DNA from: Gammaproteobacteria bacterium
Lineage (GTDB): Bacteria > Pseudomonadota > Gammaproteobacteria > Acidiferrobacterales > SPGG2
Assembly (NCBI GenBank): GCA_029861845.1
Contig: JAOTYM010000015.1
Location: 1-51,029, forward strand
Reading direction: 5' to 3'
DNA length: 51,029 bases
Numbering within the stretch: position 1 is the stretch's first letter; each line of letters opens with the position of its first letter. Shown here piece after piece: positions 26,610 to 35,407 of this stretch. Below the pieces are notes generated by a model, which had not been told where the DNA came from, ran no database searches, and saw nothing but the letters and a program-made list of their open reading frames with translations. The translations under genes and the position numbers were made by a program.

Positions 26610-27331
26610 CCGGTCTGTTGGCTGGTGCCTTCCAATTTCGCCATGGTGCCTTCGATCCAGTCCTCGGATAACTTCGTAATCTCGGCCGCACTGCGTCCAC
26701 GGCTTTCAATAACTGGGCCGATGGCGACACTAACCACGCCCGGGCGTTTAACAAAGCTGCGGCGCGGCCAAAAGCTACCCGCATTATGCGCGATAGGAAC
26801 GACTGGATAACCGGTTTCGGCCGCTAGTATCGCCCCACCCTGCTTGTATTTTCGACGAGTCCGTGGCGGCAGGCGCGTCCCTTCTGGGAAGATCAATACC
26901 CACAACCCGGCTGCCAGTCGATCGGCGCCCTGCTTGACCACCTCGTCAACCGCCCGGTGCCCGACCCCACGTTTAATTGCGATCGGTCGTAACATCGCCA
27001 GACCCCAACCAAACAGCGGGATCCATAGGAGCTCGCGCTTTAGCACCCATGTGAACGGTGGAAGAATAACCTGATACGCCAGCGTCTCCCACGCCGATTG
27101 ATGCTTGGAAAAGACTATCGCCGGTCCCGGCGGTAGATTTCCGCGGCCCTGTATTTGGTAATCCAGCCGGCACAGGTGACGTAGCAACCACAGCTGGAAG
27201 CGTGCCCATTGTGCAATAAAACGATTGCGAGCAAGTGCGGGAAGCGGAAAAGACAACACCGCTAGCGGCGCATAGACGAGCACCGACAGCCAAAGTACGG
27301 CGTTATACAACATCGAGCGCAGATAAATCAC
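26606..27331 (-). CDS. plsC: 1-acyl-sn-glycerol-3-phosphate acyltransferase
   Basis: The 241-residue membrane protein starts with a hydrophobic anchor (YNAVLWLSVLVYAPLAVLSF). It has the acyltransferase motifs in order: SKHQSAWET (the HX4D box with Glu in place of Asp, which is common in this subfamily), FGWGLAMLRPIAI, LWVLIFPEGTRLPP and VVPIAHNAG. It transfers an acyl group to lysophosphatidic acid. The GTG at 27331 starts one base after the gmhB stop and yields the conserved MIYLRSMLYN start; an ATG six codons later is the alternative. plsC directly after gmhB is a common gammaproteobacterial order. Confidence 0.92.
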   Translation of the reverse strand: MIYLRSMLYNAVLWLSVLVYAPLAVLSFPLPALARNRFIAQWARFQLWLLRHLCRLDYQIQGRGNLPPGPAIVFSKHQSAWETLAYQVILPPFTWVLKRELLWIPLFGWGLAMLRPIAIKRGVGHRAVDEVVKQGADRLAAGLWVLIFPEGTRLPPRTRRKYKQGGAILAAETGYPVVPIAHNAGSFWPRRSFVKRPGVVSVAIGPVIESRGRSAAEITKLSEDWIEGTMAKLEGTSQQTG

Positions 27332-27332
27332 A

Positions 27333-27884
27333 TCAACGCGTCTTCAATTCGCCGGACAGCAACGCGCTCACGAATGCCTGTAGATCATCGAATACCGGTA
27401 CGCCGTTAAGCTCGCTGCTCTCTTTCAAAGTCTTTCTACCATTGCCAGTGCGTACCAATGCTGGTAACGCCATTGCACGGCGTGCGGCCACAATATCCCG
27501 TTCAGAATCGCCGACGACGTACACACCATTGAGATTCATCTTGAGGCGATCGGCAATCTCATTGAGCAGACCTGGCTCCGGTTTGCGACACGCGCAGGCG
27601 TCTTCCGGTTTATGCGGGCAGAAGAAGACTCCATCGATGTCACCACCTCGCTTTCGTACCGAATCGAACATGCGCGCGTGGACACGACCGAGCGTATCCA
27701 TATCCAGCAACCCGCGGCCGATGCCGGATTGATTGGTAGCAACGACGACCTTGTAGCCAGCTCGGTATAACCGCGCTATGGCCTCCACGCTACCGGGAAT
27801 AGGCTTCCACTCCTCCGGTGAAGTTATGAAATCTTCGGAGTCCTTGTTGATGACACCGTCGCGATCGAGAATGACTAAGCGCAT
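27333..27884 (-). CDS. gmhB: D-glycero-beta-D-manno-heptose 1,7-bisphosphate 7-phosphatase
   Basis: The 183-residue HAD phosphatase starts MRLVILDRDGVIN with the nucleophile Asp and has ATNQSGIGRG, the zinc-binding CPHKPEDACACRKP loop (Cys-x-His...Cys-x-Cys) and VVGDSERDI. It acts in LPS core heptose synthesis. It follows glyS and the MazG-like gene and precedes plsC on the minus strand, a widespread arrangement. Confidence 0.94.
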   Translation of the reverse strand: MRLVILDRDGVINKDSEDFITSPEEWKPIPGSVEAIARLYRAGYKVVVATNQSGIGRGLLDMDTLGRVHARMFDSVRKRGGDIDGVFFCPHKPEDACACRKPEPGLLNEIADRLKMNLNGVYVVGDSERDIVAARRAMALPALVRTGNGRKTLKESSELNGVPVFDDLQAFVSALLSGELKTR

Positions 27885-27916
27885 TTATTGATCAAGTCGA
27901 TGGAACACTAACCGTG

Positions 27917-28249
27917 TTACATTTCGCTGAACTCGGAAACGCGGATGCGGCCGTTTATCACCTTGGAATCCCGGGTCTTTAGTCGCGCCATTTTTTGCCA
28001 GAACGCCTGCTCCAGATCGAAGTCCGCGGCGATAGCGGTACCGATAAGCAGAATTAATAAATCGGCGCACTCCTCCGCCAATGCCGTCTTGGCTTTGCCC
28101 TTAGTGATACACGAGGCAATTTCTCCCAACTCCTCCGCCATTAAAGCAACGCGATGATTTAATTCCTCACCACCAGTTTCCCGTAGTGCATGTTTATCGT
28201 GAAATGCTTGAACAGCAGCCAGCATGTCTTGATAAGAGCCAGCACTCAT
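27917..28249 (-). CDS. MazG-like nucleotide pyrophosphohydrolase
   Basis: The 110-residue all-alpha protein shows the MazG/dUTPase-like metal-binding pattern: MAEELGEIASC followed 20 residues later by EECADLLILLIGTA (Glu-Glu...Asp). Such proteins hydrolyse NTPs to NMP and pyrophosphate, or are unassigned house-cleaning enzymes. ATG 28249 has a GAGG ribosome site; 14 bases after the glyS stop and 32 before gmhB, so part of the same unit. Confidence 0.78.
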   Translation of the reverse strand: MSAGSYQDMLAAVQAFHDKHALRETGGEELNHRVALMAEELGEIASCITKGKAKTALAEECADLLILLIGTAIAADFDLEQAFWQKMARLKTRDSKVINGRIRVSEFSEM

Positions 28250-28263
28250 GCTAGGTCCTCCTG

Positions 28264-30387
28264 TTAGTCTTGCAGCTTCGATAAATCGGCGACGCGCAGG
28301 AAAAGTGCACTCAGGCCGCTTAACAGTGCTAAGCGATTATCCCTTACCGCTTCTTCGTCCACCATGACCATCACTTTGTCAAAGAACCCATCAACCTGCG
28401 GGCGTAGCGCCGCTAGCCGTTTCATTGCTTGCGTATAGTCTCCTTGGTCGAACAAGGGCGTGAGCGTCTGCTCAAGCGATTGCACCTGCTGTGCCAGCTG
28501 CCTTTCGGCCGGCTCTGTGAGTAGCACCGTCGACACGTGGTCCCAGTCGGCGTTACCACCCTGTCTAAGAATATTGCGAATACGCTTATTGGCACTGGTT
28601 AGACTCTCCGACTCGGGCAATTTACGGAACGCCATGACCGCACGTACGCGTCGATCGAAATCCAGCGGGCGCGCGGGCTGACACGTAACCACCGCCTCGT
28701 ATACATCGGGTCGCACGCCAACTTCCGCGTAGTAAACGCGAAGCCTATCCATCATGAAACCGTACACCGAATCGACGGTATCATCTTGCCGCAAGCTTTC
28801 GGGATAGTTGCGCCAAGCCGACGCAAGCAACGTCTGCAGATCGAGCTCAAGTTTGCCTTCAATGATTATGCGCAACACACCGAGGGCGGTGCGACGCAAT
28901 GCAAACGGATCCTTATCTCCAGTCGGGCCTTCGCCGACGGAAAAAATGCCGATCAAGGTATCGAGTCGATCGGCGATCGCCAACGCCTGGCCGGTTTGTG
29001 TCCGCGGGAGTTTGTCGCCCGCGTGTCGCGGTAGATAGTGCTCTTGGATCGCGGTGGCGACCTCGGGATCTTCGATGTCATGTTGCGCATAGTAACGCCC
29101 CATGGTGCCCTGCAACTCGGGAAACTCTCCCACCATGCCCGTCATCAAGTCAGCCTTTGCCAGTAGGGCAGCGCGGTCCGCCAGTTGCGTCGAGCCGCCC
29201 AACTCCTTGGCGATAGCCGACGCAAGCCCGCGCACACGCGAAACCTTGTCAGCCACGCTCCCTAACTTGACGTGGAAGACGACACCGGCAAGATCTTTTA
29301 CCTTGTGCTCAAGACGCGTACTACAATCGCTCTGCCAAAAGAACTGGGCATCGGCAAAGCGTGCGCGTATCACACGCATATTGCCCTCACGTATTTTCGC
29401 TACGTCTTTACTCTTGATATTGGCGACGGTAATGAAATAGGGCATTAGCGCGCCGCTATTGTCAACGACATGAAAATATCTTTGATGGTCGCGCATCGCC
29501 GCGATCAGAGGCTCGGGCGGTATCTTCAGAAAGCTCTTATCGAAGGATCCAAGTATAGGCACTGGCCACTCGACAAGCCCGGTGACTTCCTCCAACAACT
29601 CGTCGCCAATAATGGCGATACCTTTTTTGCGCTTGGCGAGCGCCTCTACTTTAGTTCGGATTAAGGCCTTGCGCGCGCTAAAGTCGGCGAGCACATAACC
29701 GCGCTGCTCCAGTGGACCTGGATAGATTTTCGCCGAGCGCAATGCAATCGGCTTAGGGTAATGGAAGCGATGGCCAGTTGTCTCTCGACCCGCCTTGACA
29801 GAAAGGAGTTCGCACTTGATGGCATCGTTACCATGTAACAGTACCAACCAGTGGACTGGCCGCACAAATTCCTCGTCCGAAGCGCCCCAGCGCATGCGCT
29901 TCGGAATCGGCAAGGCCTTCAGCGCATCTGCGACGACGGTAGGAATAAGCTTGTGCGCTAATACCCCCTTTTGTTTCTGCCGAAATACCAACCACGCACC
30001 TTTGTCGTTTTCGAGTCGATCGAGTTGCTTCGGGGCGACACCACAGGAGCGGGCAAAGCCTACTGCCGCCTGCGTCGGCTGACCATTTGCATCGAAGGCC
30101 GCTTGCCATGCCGGGCCTCGGCGCTCGCTAATCTGATCGGGCTGCCGCCGCCGGACTTCAGGTACCTGCACCGCTAGTCGTCTGGGGGTAGCGAAAACCT
30201 TGTAATGCTCGCTGTTGCTGGTCGCCAAACCGGTCGTGCGCAGCCCGCGGTACAATTGTTTACCCAAGGCTTCACTGAGCGCCTTGATAGATCTCGGGGG
30301 TAGTTCTTCCGTACCGACCTCCAGCAACATATCCGCCGCCACGGTGGCCGACCGATTCTTTACAGCGCGTTTCGCTCTAGCCTGCAT
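28264..30387 (-). CDS. glyS: Glycyl-tRNA synthetase beta subunit
   Basis: The 707-residue protein begins, after a 19-residue extension, with MLLEVGTEELPPRSIKAL, the hallmark start of GlyS. WPVPILGSFDKSFLKIPPEPLIAAMRDHQRYF and the HD-like and anticodon-binding C-terminal regions follow. It forms the alpha2beta2 enzyme with GlyQ. The ATG at 30387 has GGTGAG five bases upstream and is kept; the internal ATG at 30330 would match the usual length more closely. Unusually, 204 bases separate it from glyQ. Confidence 0.95.
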   Translation of the reverse strand: MQARAKRAVKNRSATVAADMLLEVGTEELPPRSIKALSEALGKQLYRGLRTTGLATSNSEHYKVFATPRRLAVQVPEVRRRQPDQISERRGPAWQAAFDANGQPTQAAVGFARSCGVAPKQLDRLENDKGAWLVFRQKQKGVLAHKLIPTVVADALKALPIPKRMRWGASDEEFVRPVHWLVLLHGNDAIKCELLSVKAGRETTGHRFHYPKPIALRSAKIYPGPLEQRGYVLADFSARKALIRTKVEALAKRKKGIAIIGDELLEEVTGLVEWPVPILGSFDKSFLKIPPEPLIAAMRDHQRYFHVVDNSGALMPYFITVANIKSKDVAKIREGNMRVIRARFADAQFFWQSDCSTRLEHKVKDLAGVVFHVKLGSVADKVSRVRGLASAIAKELGGSTQLADRAALLAKADLMTGMVGEFPELQGTMGRYYAQHDIEDPEVATAIQEHYLPRHAGDKLPRTQTGQALAIADRLDTLIGIFSVGEGPTGDKDPFALRRTALGVLRIIIEGKLELDLQTLLASAWRNYPESLRQDDTVDSVYGFMMDRLRVYYAEVGVRPDVYEAVVTCQPARPLDFDRRVRAVMAFRKLPESESLTSANKRIRNILRQGGNADWDHVSTVLLTEPAERQLAQQVQSLEQTLTPLFDQGDYTQAMKRLAALRPQVDGFFDKVMVMVDEEAVRDNRLALLSGLSALFLRVADLSKLQD

Positions 30388-30591
30388 TTCTCACCGAGTG
30401 TCGTAGCGAGGGCGTGTAGCTGCCCGTAGATACAGGGCGCACGAAGGAAAATGTGCGCAGGCGTACTTTACAGTACGTTGAGCTCATTTTTCGAGGGCGA
30501 CGCCGCAGACGCGGGTACGACGCCAGGGCTGGAGCAGATAGGATCGCGTCGAGAACAGCGATCGAGTAGAGAGCTGGTGGGAAATGTAGGC
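30388..30591. repeat. Insert-like spacer between glyQ and glyS
   Basis: The two synthetase genes are normally a few bases apart. Here 204 bases intervene, rich in small inverted repeats (cgtact/agtacg around 30462-30477; cgacgcc copies). One minus frame crosses the whole spacer without a stop but has no family and would start at a GTG overlapping the glyQ stop. The composition suggests a dispersed intergenic repeat, but no second copy was found in this window. Confidence 0.4.
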
Positions 30592-31482
30592 TCACAAGGC
30601 ATTTAGCTGGCGGCCAGCCTTACCACGTGGAAACCCGAGCGCCTCCCTGCTGTCGTAATATTTCTGCGCTACCTCGCGTACAAGCGCCCGCACCCTGCCG
30701 ATATAGCGGGCACGCTCGGTCACGCTAATCGCACGACGTGCATCTAACAGGTTGAATAAGTGTGATGCCTTCAGGGCCATGTCATAGGCTGGTAGCGGTA
30801 GTACGAGCTCAAGCAATCGCTTGCTTTCGCGCTCACAGTCATCGAAGTGGCGAAACAAGGTATCTACATCAGCGTATTCGAAATTGTACCGTGAGAACTC
30901 GACCTCGTTCTGCCGGTAGACATCGCCGTATCGAAACCCAGGCGCCCACTGCAAATCGAAAACATTATCGACGCCCTGAATATACATAGCGAGGCGCTCT
31001 AAGCCATAGGTAATCTCACCGGTCACTGGTTTACAGTCGAGTCCACCGACTTGCTGGAAGTAGGTGAACTGCGTGACCTCCGAGCCGTTCAAGCGTACCT
31101 CCCAACCAAGCCCCCAGGCGCCAAGGGTAGGTGACTCCCAGTCGTCTTCAACGAAACGGATATCGTGTACCAACGGGTCAAAGCCGAGTTCTAGCAGAGA
31201 ATCGAGATAGAGCGCCTGCATGTTTAGCGGCGATGGTTTTAGAATGACCTGAAACTGATAATAACGCTGGAGTCGCTCCGGGTTCTCAGCGTAACGTCCG
31301 TCGGTAGGCCGACGCGATGGCTGAACGTACGCCGCACGCAGGGGTTCAGGGCCAATCGCCCCGAGCGTGGTCGCAGGATGAAACGTACCGGCCCCCACCT
31401 CCATGTCGTAGGGTTGCATGAGAATGCAGCCCTGCTGGGACCAGTAGTGCTGCAAGCTGAGTATCAGTTGTTGGAATGTCAA
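30592..31482 (-). CDS. glyQ: Glycyl-tRNA synthetase alpha subunit
   Basis: The 296-residue catalytic subunit has the near-invariant stretches [34 protein letters not shown] and [19 protein letters not shown]. It charges tRNA-Gly together with GlyS. The only available start is a TTG at 31482 in a frame that is open for just eight more codons upstream; no good ribosome site is seen. Homologues begin a few residues earlier, so the start is uncertain or the N-terminus is shortened. It lies 51 bases after mtgA in the same direction. Confidence 0.94.
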   Translation of the reverse strand: MTFQQLILSLQHYWSQQGCILMQPYDMEVGAGTFHPATTLGAIGPEPLRAAYVQPSRRPTDGRYAENPERLQRYYQFQVILKPSPLNMQALYLDSLLELGFDPLVHDIRFVEDDWESPTLGAWGLGWEVRLNGSEVTQFTYFQQVGGLDCKPVTGEITYGLERLAMYIQGVDNVFDLQWAPGFRYGDVYRQNEVEFSRYNFEYADVDTLFRHFDDCERESKRLLELVLPLPAYDMALKASHLFNLLDARRAISVTERARYIGRVRALVREVAQKYYDSREALGFPRGKAGRQLNAL

Positions 31483-31533
31483 AGGCGTATTTGGAAGGTA
31501 CAGGGCTCAGGTGCCACCGAAACGGCCGACAAA

Positions 31534-32328
31534 TTATAACCTGTCGGCGCGTCTAGACGCACGCTCGTGCCACTCGTGATCGAATCGCCGCATGAAACCC
31601 ATTATTTTTACTACACGTTTATTGAAACGTTCACTGCGTGTATTCGGATTGTGTTTTTTTGGACTCGGTAGCGATGCCGCCAGGGCCACCGCCTGATCCA
31701 GGGTTAAGGCCGAAACCGACACGCCCCAATAGGCATACGATGCGGCTTGAACACCATAGATCCCAGGACCGAACTCGGCGATGTTCAGATAGAGCTCGAG
31801 GATGCGTCGCTTTTTGAGTCGTCGCTCCATGCCCCAGGTAAGGATTAGCTCATGCCACTTGCGCAGCGGATTGCGGGCCGAGCTCAAAAAAAGGTTTTTA
31901 GTGGTCTGCTGTGAGATTGTGCTGGCACCCAACACGAAGCGGCCTTCGGCGAGGTTGTGATTCATGGCCTCTCTAAAGGCGATGAAGTCGAAGCCATCAT
32001 GCTGATAAAAACGGCTGTCCTCGGCGACAACAACCGCACGCACGACGTCACTCGGAATATTGGCCAGGGTCACCGGCTGCCAACGCAGTGCCGGCAGCTT
32101 TCGGTCGCGCCGCTGTTTATGCTGGTAATCACTAATGAATCTGGACTTGGGCGCGAGGCCGACGGCAAGCCTGTCCCAATCTGGCCATATCAGGGCTATG
32201 TAAAACGCGTCTACGATCAGCGCGAGTAACAGTAGATGAAATGACCAGCGCACTAGGCGCACAAGCCACTTAAGCAGAGACGATGTGTCGGCATACTTAC
32301 GCCGGTGATGGCGCGTTATCCAGATCAT
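31534..32328 (-). CDS. mtgA: Monofunctional biosynthetic peptidoglycan transglycosylase
   Basis: The 264-residue protein has one N-terminal transmembrane helix (VRWSFHLLLLALIVDAFYIAL) and a GT51 domain with VVAEDSRFYQHDGFD (catalytic Glu), GASTISQQTTKNLFL, KKRRILELYLNIAEFGPGIYGV and a final LPSPKKHNPNT. It polymerises lipid II into glycan strands at the periplasmic face and lacks a transpeptidase domain. It stands upstream of glyQ on the same strand. Confidence 0.93.
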   Translation of the reverse strand: MIWITRHHRRKYADTSSLLKWLVRLVRWSFHLLLLALIVDAFYIALIWPDWDRLAVGLAPKSRFISDYQHKQRRDRKLPALRWQPVTLANIPSDVVRAVVVAEDSRFYQHDGFDFIAFREAMNHNLAEGRFVLGASTISQQTTKNLFLSSARNPLRKWHELILTWGMERRLKKRRILELYLNIAEFGPGIYGVQAASYAYWGVSVSALTLDQAVALAASLPSPKKHNPNTRSERFNKRVVKIMGFMRRFDHEWHERASRRADRL

Positions 32329-32414
32329 CTTGTGCTATAACAGAGAACAGACATTCATGGAACTTCATTTACAAAGAATAAAGAACCGAGATCGGTAATC
32401 GTTGCCGCTCAAAC

Positions 32415-33737
32415 ATGGTCGATCCCTATCCGCCCGAAAGGCCGCTGTTTGCAATCTCGATGGTGCTTTCAGCACTTTTTTGGATCGGCCTTGCCTTCCT
32501 CTTCAAGCTGGCGCCGGAAAATGAGCTGTTGGTGATCGGCGTAGATCAGCTTGCCGTCGGCGCGGCAATTCTGATTATTTTAGCTTACCTCGTCGCCCAC
32601 CTTCGCAAGGCCAGACGGGTGGCCTATTTGCGTGGGGAGGCGGTTGAAATCGGTACCAAGCAACACCCGGACCTATTCTCACGCCTCAAGTCCACATGCC
32701 GACGACTGGGGATCGAAGCTCGTCCGGCTGCCTATCTGTTTCAAAACCCGGAGATTACGGATTGTTTCAGTTTGCGGTTTCAGGGTGCCAGTTTTCTCGC
32801 CTTAAACGGCGAGGTCATCGGTGCACTGACCGATCGCCAGGGGGCCATCGACTTTGTAATGGGCCAGGAACTGGGACGCATCGACGACCGCCGGGCGCCA
32901 TGGGCCGCCTTTTTGTTGCCGGCTTCGGTGTTGCCATTGATCGGCGCCGCCTACGCGCGTGCCAAGATATACAGCTATGACCGCTACGGTATCGCCGCTT
33001 GCAAAACAAAGGTAGATGCCGCCTTTGCGCTTGCCGTCGGCGCTAGTGGGAGCCGCCGCTGGAAATCGTTCAACATCCCCCAGTTCGCGAGTCAAAGCAA
33101 TGATAACAGTGCTTTTTGGATGTCGCTTGACGAGCTGATCTCACCAACCCCTTGGCTTAGCAAGCGCATGGCCCATCTTAGGGCGATCGCCACCAATAGT
33201 GAGAGTTTTGTGCCACGTCGACACCCGCTTGCCTACCCGATTGCCGGCTTAGTACCCAACATCGGCACCCGCGCATGGGTGGGGCTCTTGCGCGTATTGG
33301 TACTGGCCTTATGGGTGGCGATGATCGTACACGCTGGCACCGCCGCTAACGATTGGCTGCTGCGACACGAAATCATCGACCGGATTGCGACTCGATTTCA
33401 GCCAACCCCAGGCCGGGTGACCAGCTCCAGTGCGGTAAGCGAAGTGGTAGAAACGCCAAAGCCGGAAGATGCCTACACGAGTTTGGACGCCGACCTAAAA
33501 CAACTTGGCGAGCTTGCGCTTGCACGCCAGGTTGCACAGGGAGATATCCCGTGTGAGATCGGCAACCCAGAGGCCATCAAGTTGCGTTATCGCTGGACGC
33601 GCTACGCCTTTAGTTGTGATGAGCCCGTGGTCTACACCATGATCGAACATGGTGAATTCGAACCTGGAAGGCTTGCATACATCCGCCAATACGATTGGAA
33701 GAGAAAACGGATCTTAGCGGGGCAATCCAAGCCTTGA
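32415..33737 (+). CDS. M48-like membrane protein with lost zinc site (pseudopeptidase)
   Basis: The 440-residue protein has two N-terminal membrane helices (residues 11-31 and 45-62), a cytoplasmic M48-type domain and another helix near 295-315. In active relatives the metal site reads HELGH plus an E in the RxxExxxDR helix. Here the same place reads FVMGQELGRIDD (His to Gln151 and His to Arg155) and RAKIYSYDRYG (Glu to Ile185), so all three zinc ligands appear lost while the surrounding fold (LLPASVLPLIGAAYARAK) is kept. A C-terminal 120-residue region with CEIGNPEAIKLRYRWTRYAFSC is unassigned. It is probably a non-catalytic membrane protein. It stands alone, divergent from mtgA. Confidence 0.75.
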   Translation: MVDPYPPERPLFAISMVLSALFWIGLAFLFKLAPENELLVIGVDQLAVGAAILIILAYLVAHLRKARRVAYLRGEAVEIGTKQHPDLFSRLKSTCRRLGIEARPAAYLFQNPEITDCFSLRFQGASFLALNGEVIGALTDRQGAIDFVMGQELGRIDDRRAPWAAFLLPASVLPLIGAAYARAKIYSYDRYGIAACKTKVDAAFALAVGASGSRRWKSFNIPQFASQSNDNSAFWMSLDELISPTPWLSKRMAHLRAIATNSESFVPRRHPLAYPIAGLVPNIGTRAWVGLLRVLVLALWVAMIVHAGTAANDWLLRHEIIDRIATRFQPTPGRVTSSSAVSEVVETPKPEDAYTSLDADLKQLGELALARQVAQGDIPCEIGNPEAIKLRYRWTRYAFSCDEPVVYTMIEHGEFEPGRLAYIRQYDWKRKRILAGQSKP

Positions 33738-33859
33738 GACACACAGAGGTTGATTTCAAGCATTCGGCCGGGCCGCGAACACTCACGCCTAACCGGCACT
33801 CCGGGCAGCGCCGATTCGGCGTTGTGCGCTGCGAAACCATCAGGCCACCGGGCACCTGC

Positions 33860-34010
33860 CTGACCATGGACAAGGCGCTTGCTTTAGGATAAGGTCTCAC
33901 CCCCCAATGAGTTGGGCAACTGCCCGGATCGCCACGGAGGAGTGCACCACGGAAGGGCGAAACAAACCAAAAAACAAGAACTGACGGGCCCGTAAGCGCC
34001 CGTTTTTATT
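33860..34010 (+). ncRNA. Candidate small RNA with intrinsic terminator
   Basis: A 387-base gap separates the M48-like gene from the PP-loop gene. Within it, ctgacc (33860) and taggat (33885-33890) form a weak promoter with 19-base spacing. About 115 bases then lead to the terminator at 33984-34007. The transcript would contain a gggcaactgccc hairpin near 33913 and two direct copies of ccacgga (near 33933 and 33947). No reading frame with a ribosome site is visible. Alternatively this is the long 3' untranslated region of the upstream gene. Start is only estimated. Confidence 0.3.
33984..34010 (+). terminator. Intrinsic terminator
   Basis: acgggc/gcccgt stem with an 8-base loop, followed by ttttt, and by a further T7 run at 34014-34020. 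Confidence 0.75.
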
Positions 34011-34123
34011 TGCTTTTTTTTACTGGTCAGGCGCGCGCGTCTGCGGTCGCCGCCAAACGACATCTATGCACGCGGGTCCTGGGTGCCGGCCCAACCACTT
34101 TAGGCTAGTATTTCGGCTGCGAT

Positions 34124-35185
34124 ATGGATGCAAGTGACGGTTTGAATGAACCGCGAAAAGCGATCGCTCTGATTTCGGGAGGCCTGGATTCGATGCTGGC
34201 GGCCCGATTAATTGCTGATCAGGGCATACACGTCGAGGGTATTAACTTCTATACCGGCTTTTGCGTCGAGGGGCACACCCACGCAATTCGTAATCAGCAC
34301 CGAGCAAAACCCAAACGCAACAACGCCCTTTGGGTGGCCGAGCGGCTCAACATAAAGCTCCACATTATCGACGTCATCGAGCAGTACAAGGACGTCGTCA
34401 TAAACCCCAAGCACGGGTATGGCGCGAACATGAACCCATGTCTCGGCTGTAAATCATTTATGGTCGGCAAGGCGCGGCAGTGGATGGAGCAGAACGGATT
34501 CGACTTCATTATCACTGGTGAAGTTATAGGTCAGCGGCCGAAGTCGCAGCGGCGCGATACTATGCCAGTGGTGGCACGCGAATCGGGCGCCTTCGATCGT
34601 TTATTGCGTCCATTATGCGCGAGGTTACTGCCGCCGACATTACCCGAACGAGAAGGTTGGGTAAACCGCGAAAAACTGTTGCGTATGAACGGTCGCTCGC
34701 GCAAGCCACAAATGGCACTGGCCAAGCAGTTCGGTTTTAGGGATTATGCACAACCGGCAGGCGGTTGCTGCTTTCTTACCGATAAACGCTACTCACACAA
34801 ACTTGCCGACCTATGGCAATCACGCGGCGAGAAACGCTACGACCTTGACGACATTATGCTGTTAAAGGTAGGCCGCCACTTACGCCCGCGAGCTAATTTC
34901 AAACTTATTGTCGGTCGCGACGATGGCGAGAATAACTTTCTCCACGGTTACCGACGACAGTATGTTCACATGTTCCCCACCAGTCACAAGGGCCCTTTAG
35001 TTTTGGTGAATGGCACGGCTGACGCTAGTGATCTGCAACTAGCAGCGCGGCTTACCGCGCGCTTCAGCCAAGGGAAAGAGGACGAAGAAGTGACCGTGGC
35101 CGTATGCAATACAGAAGGTGGCCAGCAACTAGTCGCGGTTAGACCGATGTCGCCGGCGGAGATCCCCGGCGATTGGTATCTATGA
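34124..35185 (+). CDS. PP-loop tRNA thiolase-like protein with NFACT-R-like C-terminal domain
   Basis: The 353-residue protein has the ATP-pyrophosphatase loop SGGLDS (residues 18-23). NPCLGCKSFM (Cys106, Cys109) and AGGCCFLTD (Cys215, Cys216) are candidate sulfur-carrying cysteines. IITGEVIGQRPKSQ and LLPPTLPEREGWV are signatures of a MnmA/ThiI-related family known mostly from anaerobes. The last third (FKLIVGRDDGENNFL) resembles the NFACT-R RNA-binding domain. Together they suggest ATP-dependent activation and sulfur insertion into a tRNA base. A TusA-type sulfur carrier overlaps its stop by four bases, which supports this. Which base is modified is unknown, and the canonical mnmA is not in this window. 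Confidence 0.75.
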   Translation: MDASDGLNEPRKAIALISGGLDSMLAARLIADQGIHVEGINFYTGFCVEGHTHAIRNQHRAKPKRNNALWVAERLNIKLHIIDVIEQYKDVVINPKHGYGANMNPCLGCKSFMVGKARQWMEQNGFDFIITGEVIGQRPKSQRRDTMPVVARESGAFDRLLRPLCARLLPPTLPEREGWVNREKLLRMNGRSRKPQMALAKQFGFRDYAQPAGGCCFLTDKRYSHKLADLWQSRGEKRYDLDDIMLLKVGRHLRPRANFKLIVGRDDGENNFLHGYRRQYVHMFPTSHKGPLVLVNGTADASDLQLAARLTARFSQGKEDEEVTVAVCNTEGGQQLVAVRPMSPAEIPGDWYL

Positions 35186-35406
35186 GCCGACACGAGCTCG
35201 ACGCCCGCAGGCTGCTATGCCCGCTGCCGGTAATACGGGTTCAAGAAAAGGTGAAGACGCTCGAGCGCGGCGACACGCTGGACGTGCTATGTAGTGATCC
35301 CGGGGCGCTGAACGATATTCCGGCCTGGTGCCGCATCAATGGGCACAAGCTCATCGATACCCGCAGCGAGGGGCACCATATCACCATTACCATTGAGGTC
35401 GGCTAG
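35182..35406 (+). CDS. TusA/SirA-like sulfur-carrier protein
   Basis: The 74-residue protein has the family signature LDARRLLCPLPVIRVQEKV, with Cys13 as persulfide carrier, and the two-layer alpha/beta fold ends with HHITITIEVG. These proteins accept sulfur from a desulfurase or rhodanese and hand it on. The ATG overlaps the stop of the PP-loop gene (ATGA), so sulfur relay to that protein is the likely role. Equally it could act in general sulfur trafficking. Confidence 0.88.
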   Translation: MSRHELDARRLLCPLPVIRVQEKVKTLERGDTLDVLCSDPGALNDIPAWCRINGHKLIDTRSEGHHITITIEVG

Positions 35407-35407
35407 C

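Noticed and set aside
30377-30595. 72-residue minus frame spanning the glyQ-glyS spacer
   Set aside because: GTG start overlapping the glyQ stop, no ribosome site of its own, no family; composition suggests repeat DNA.
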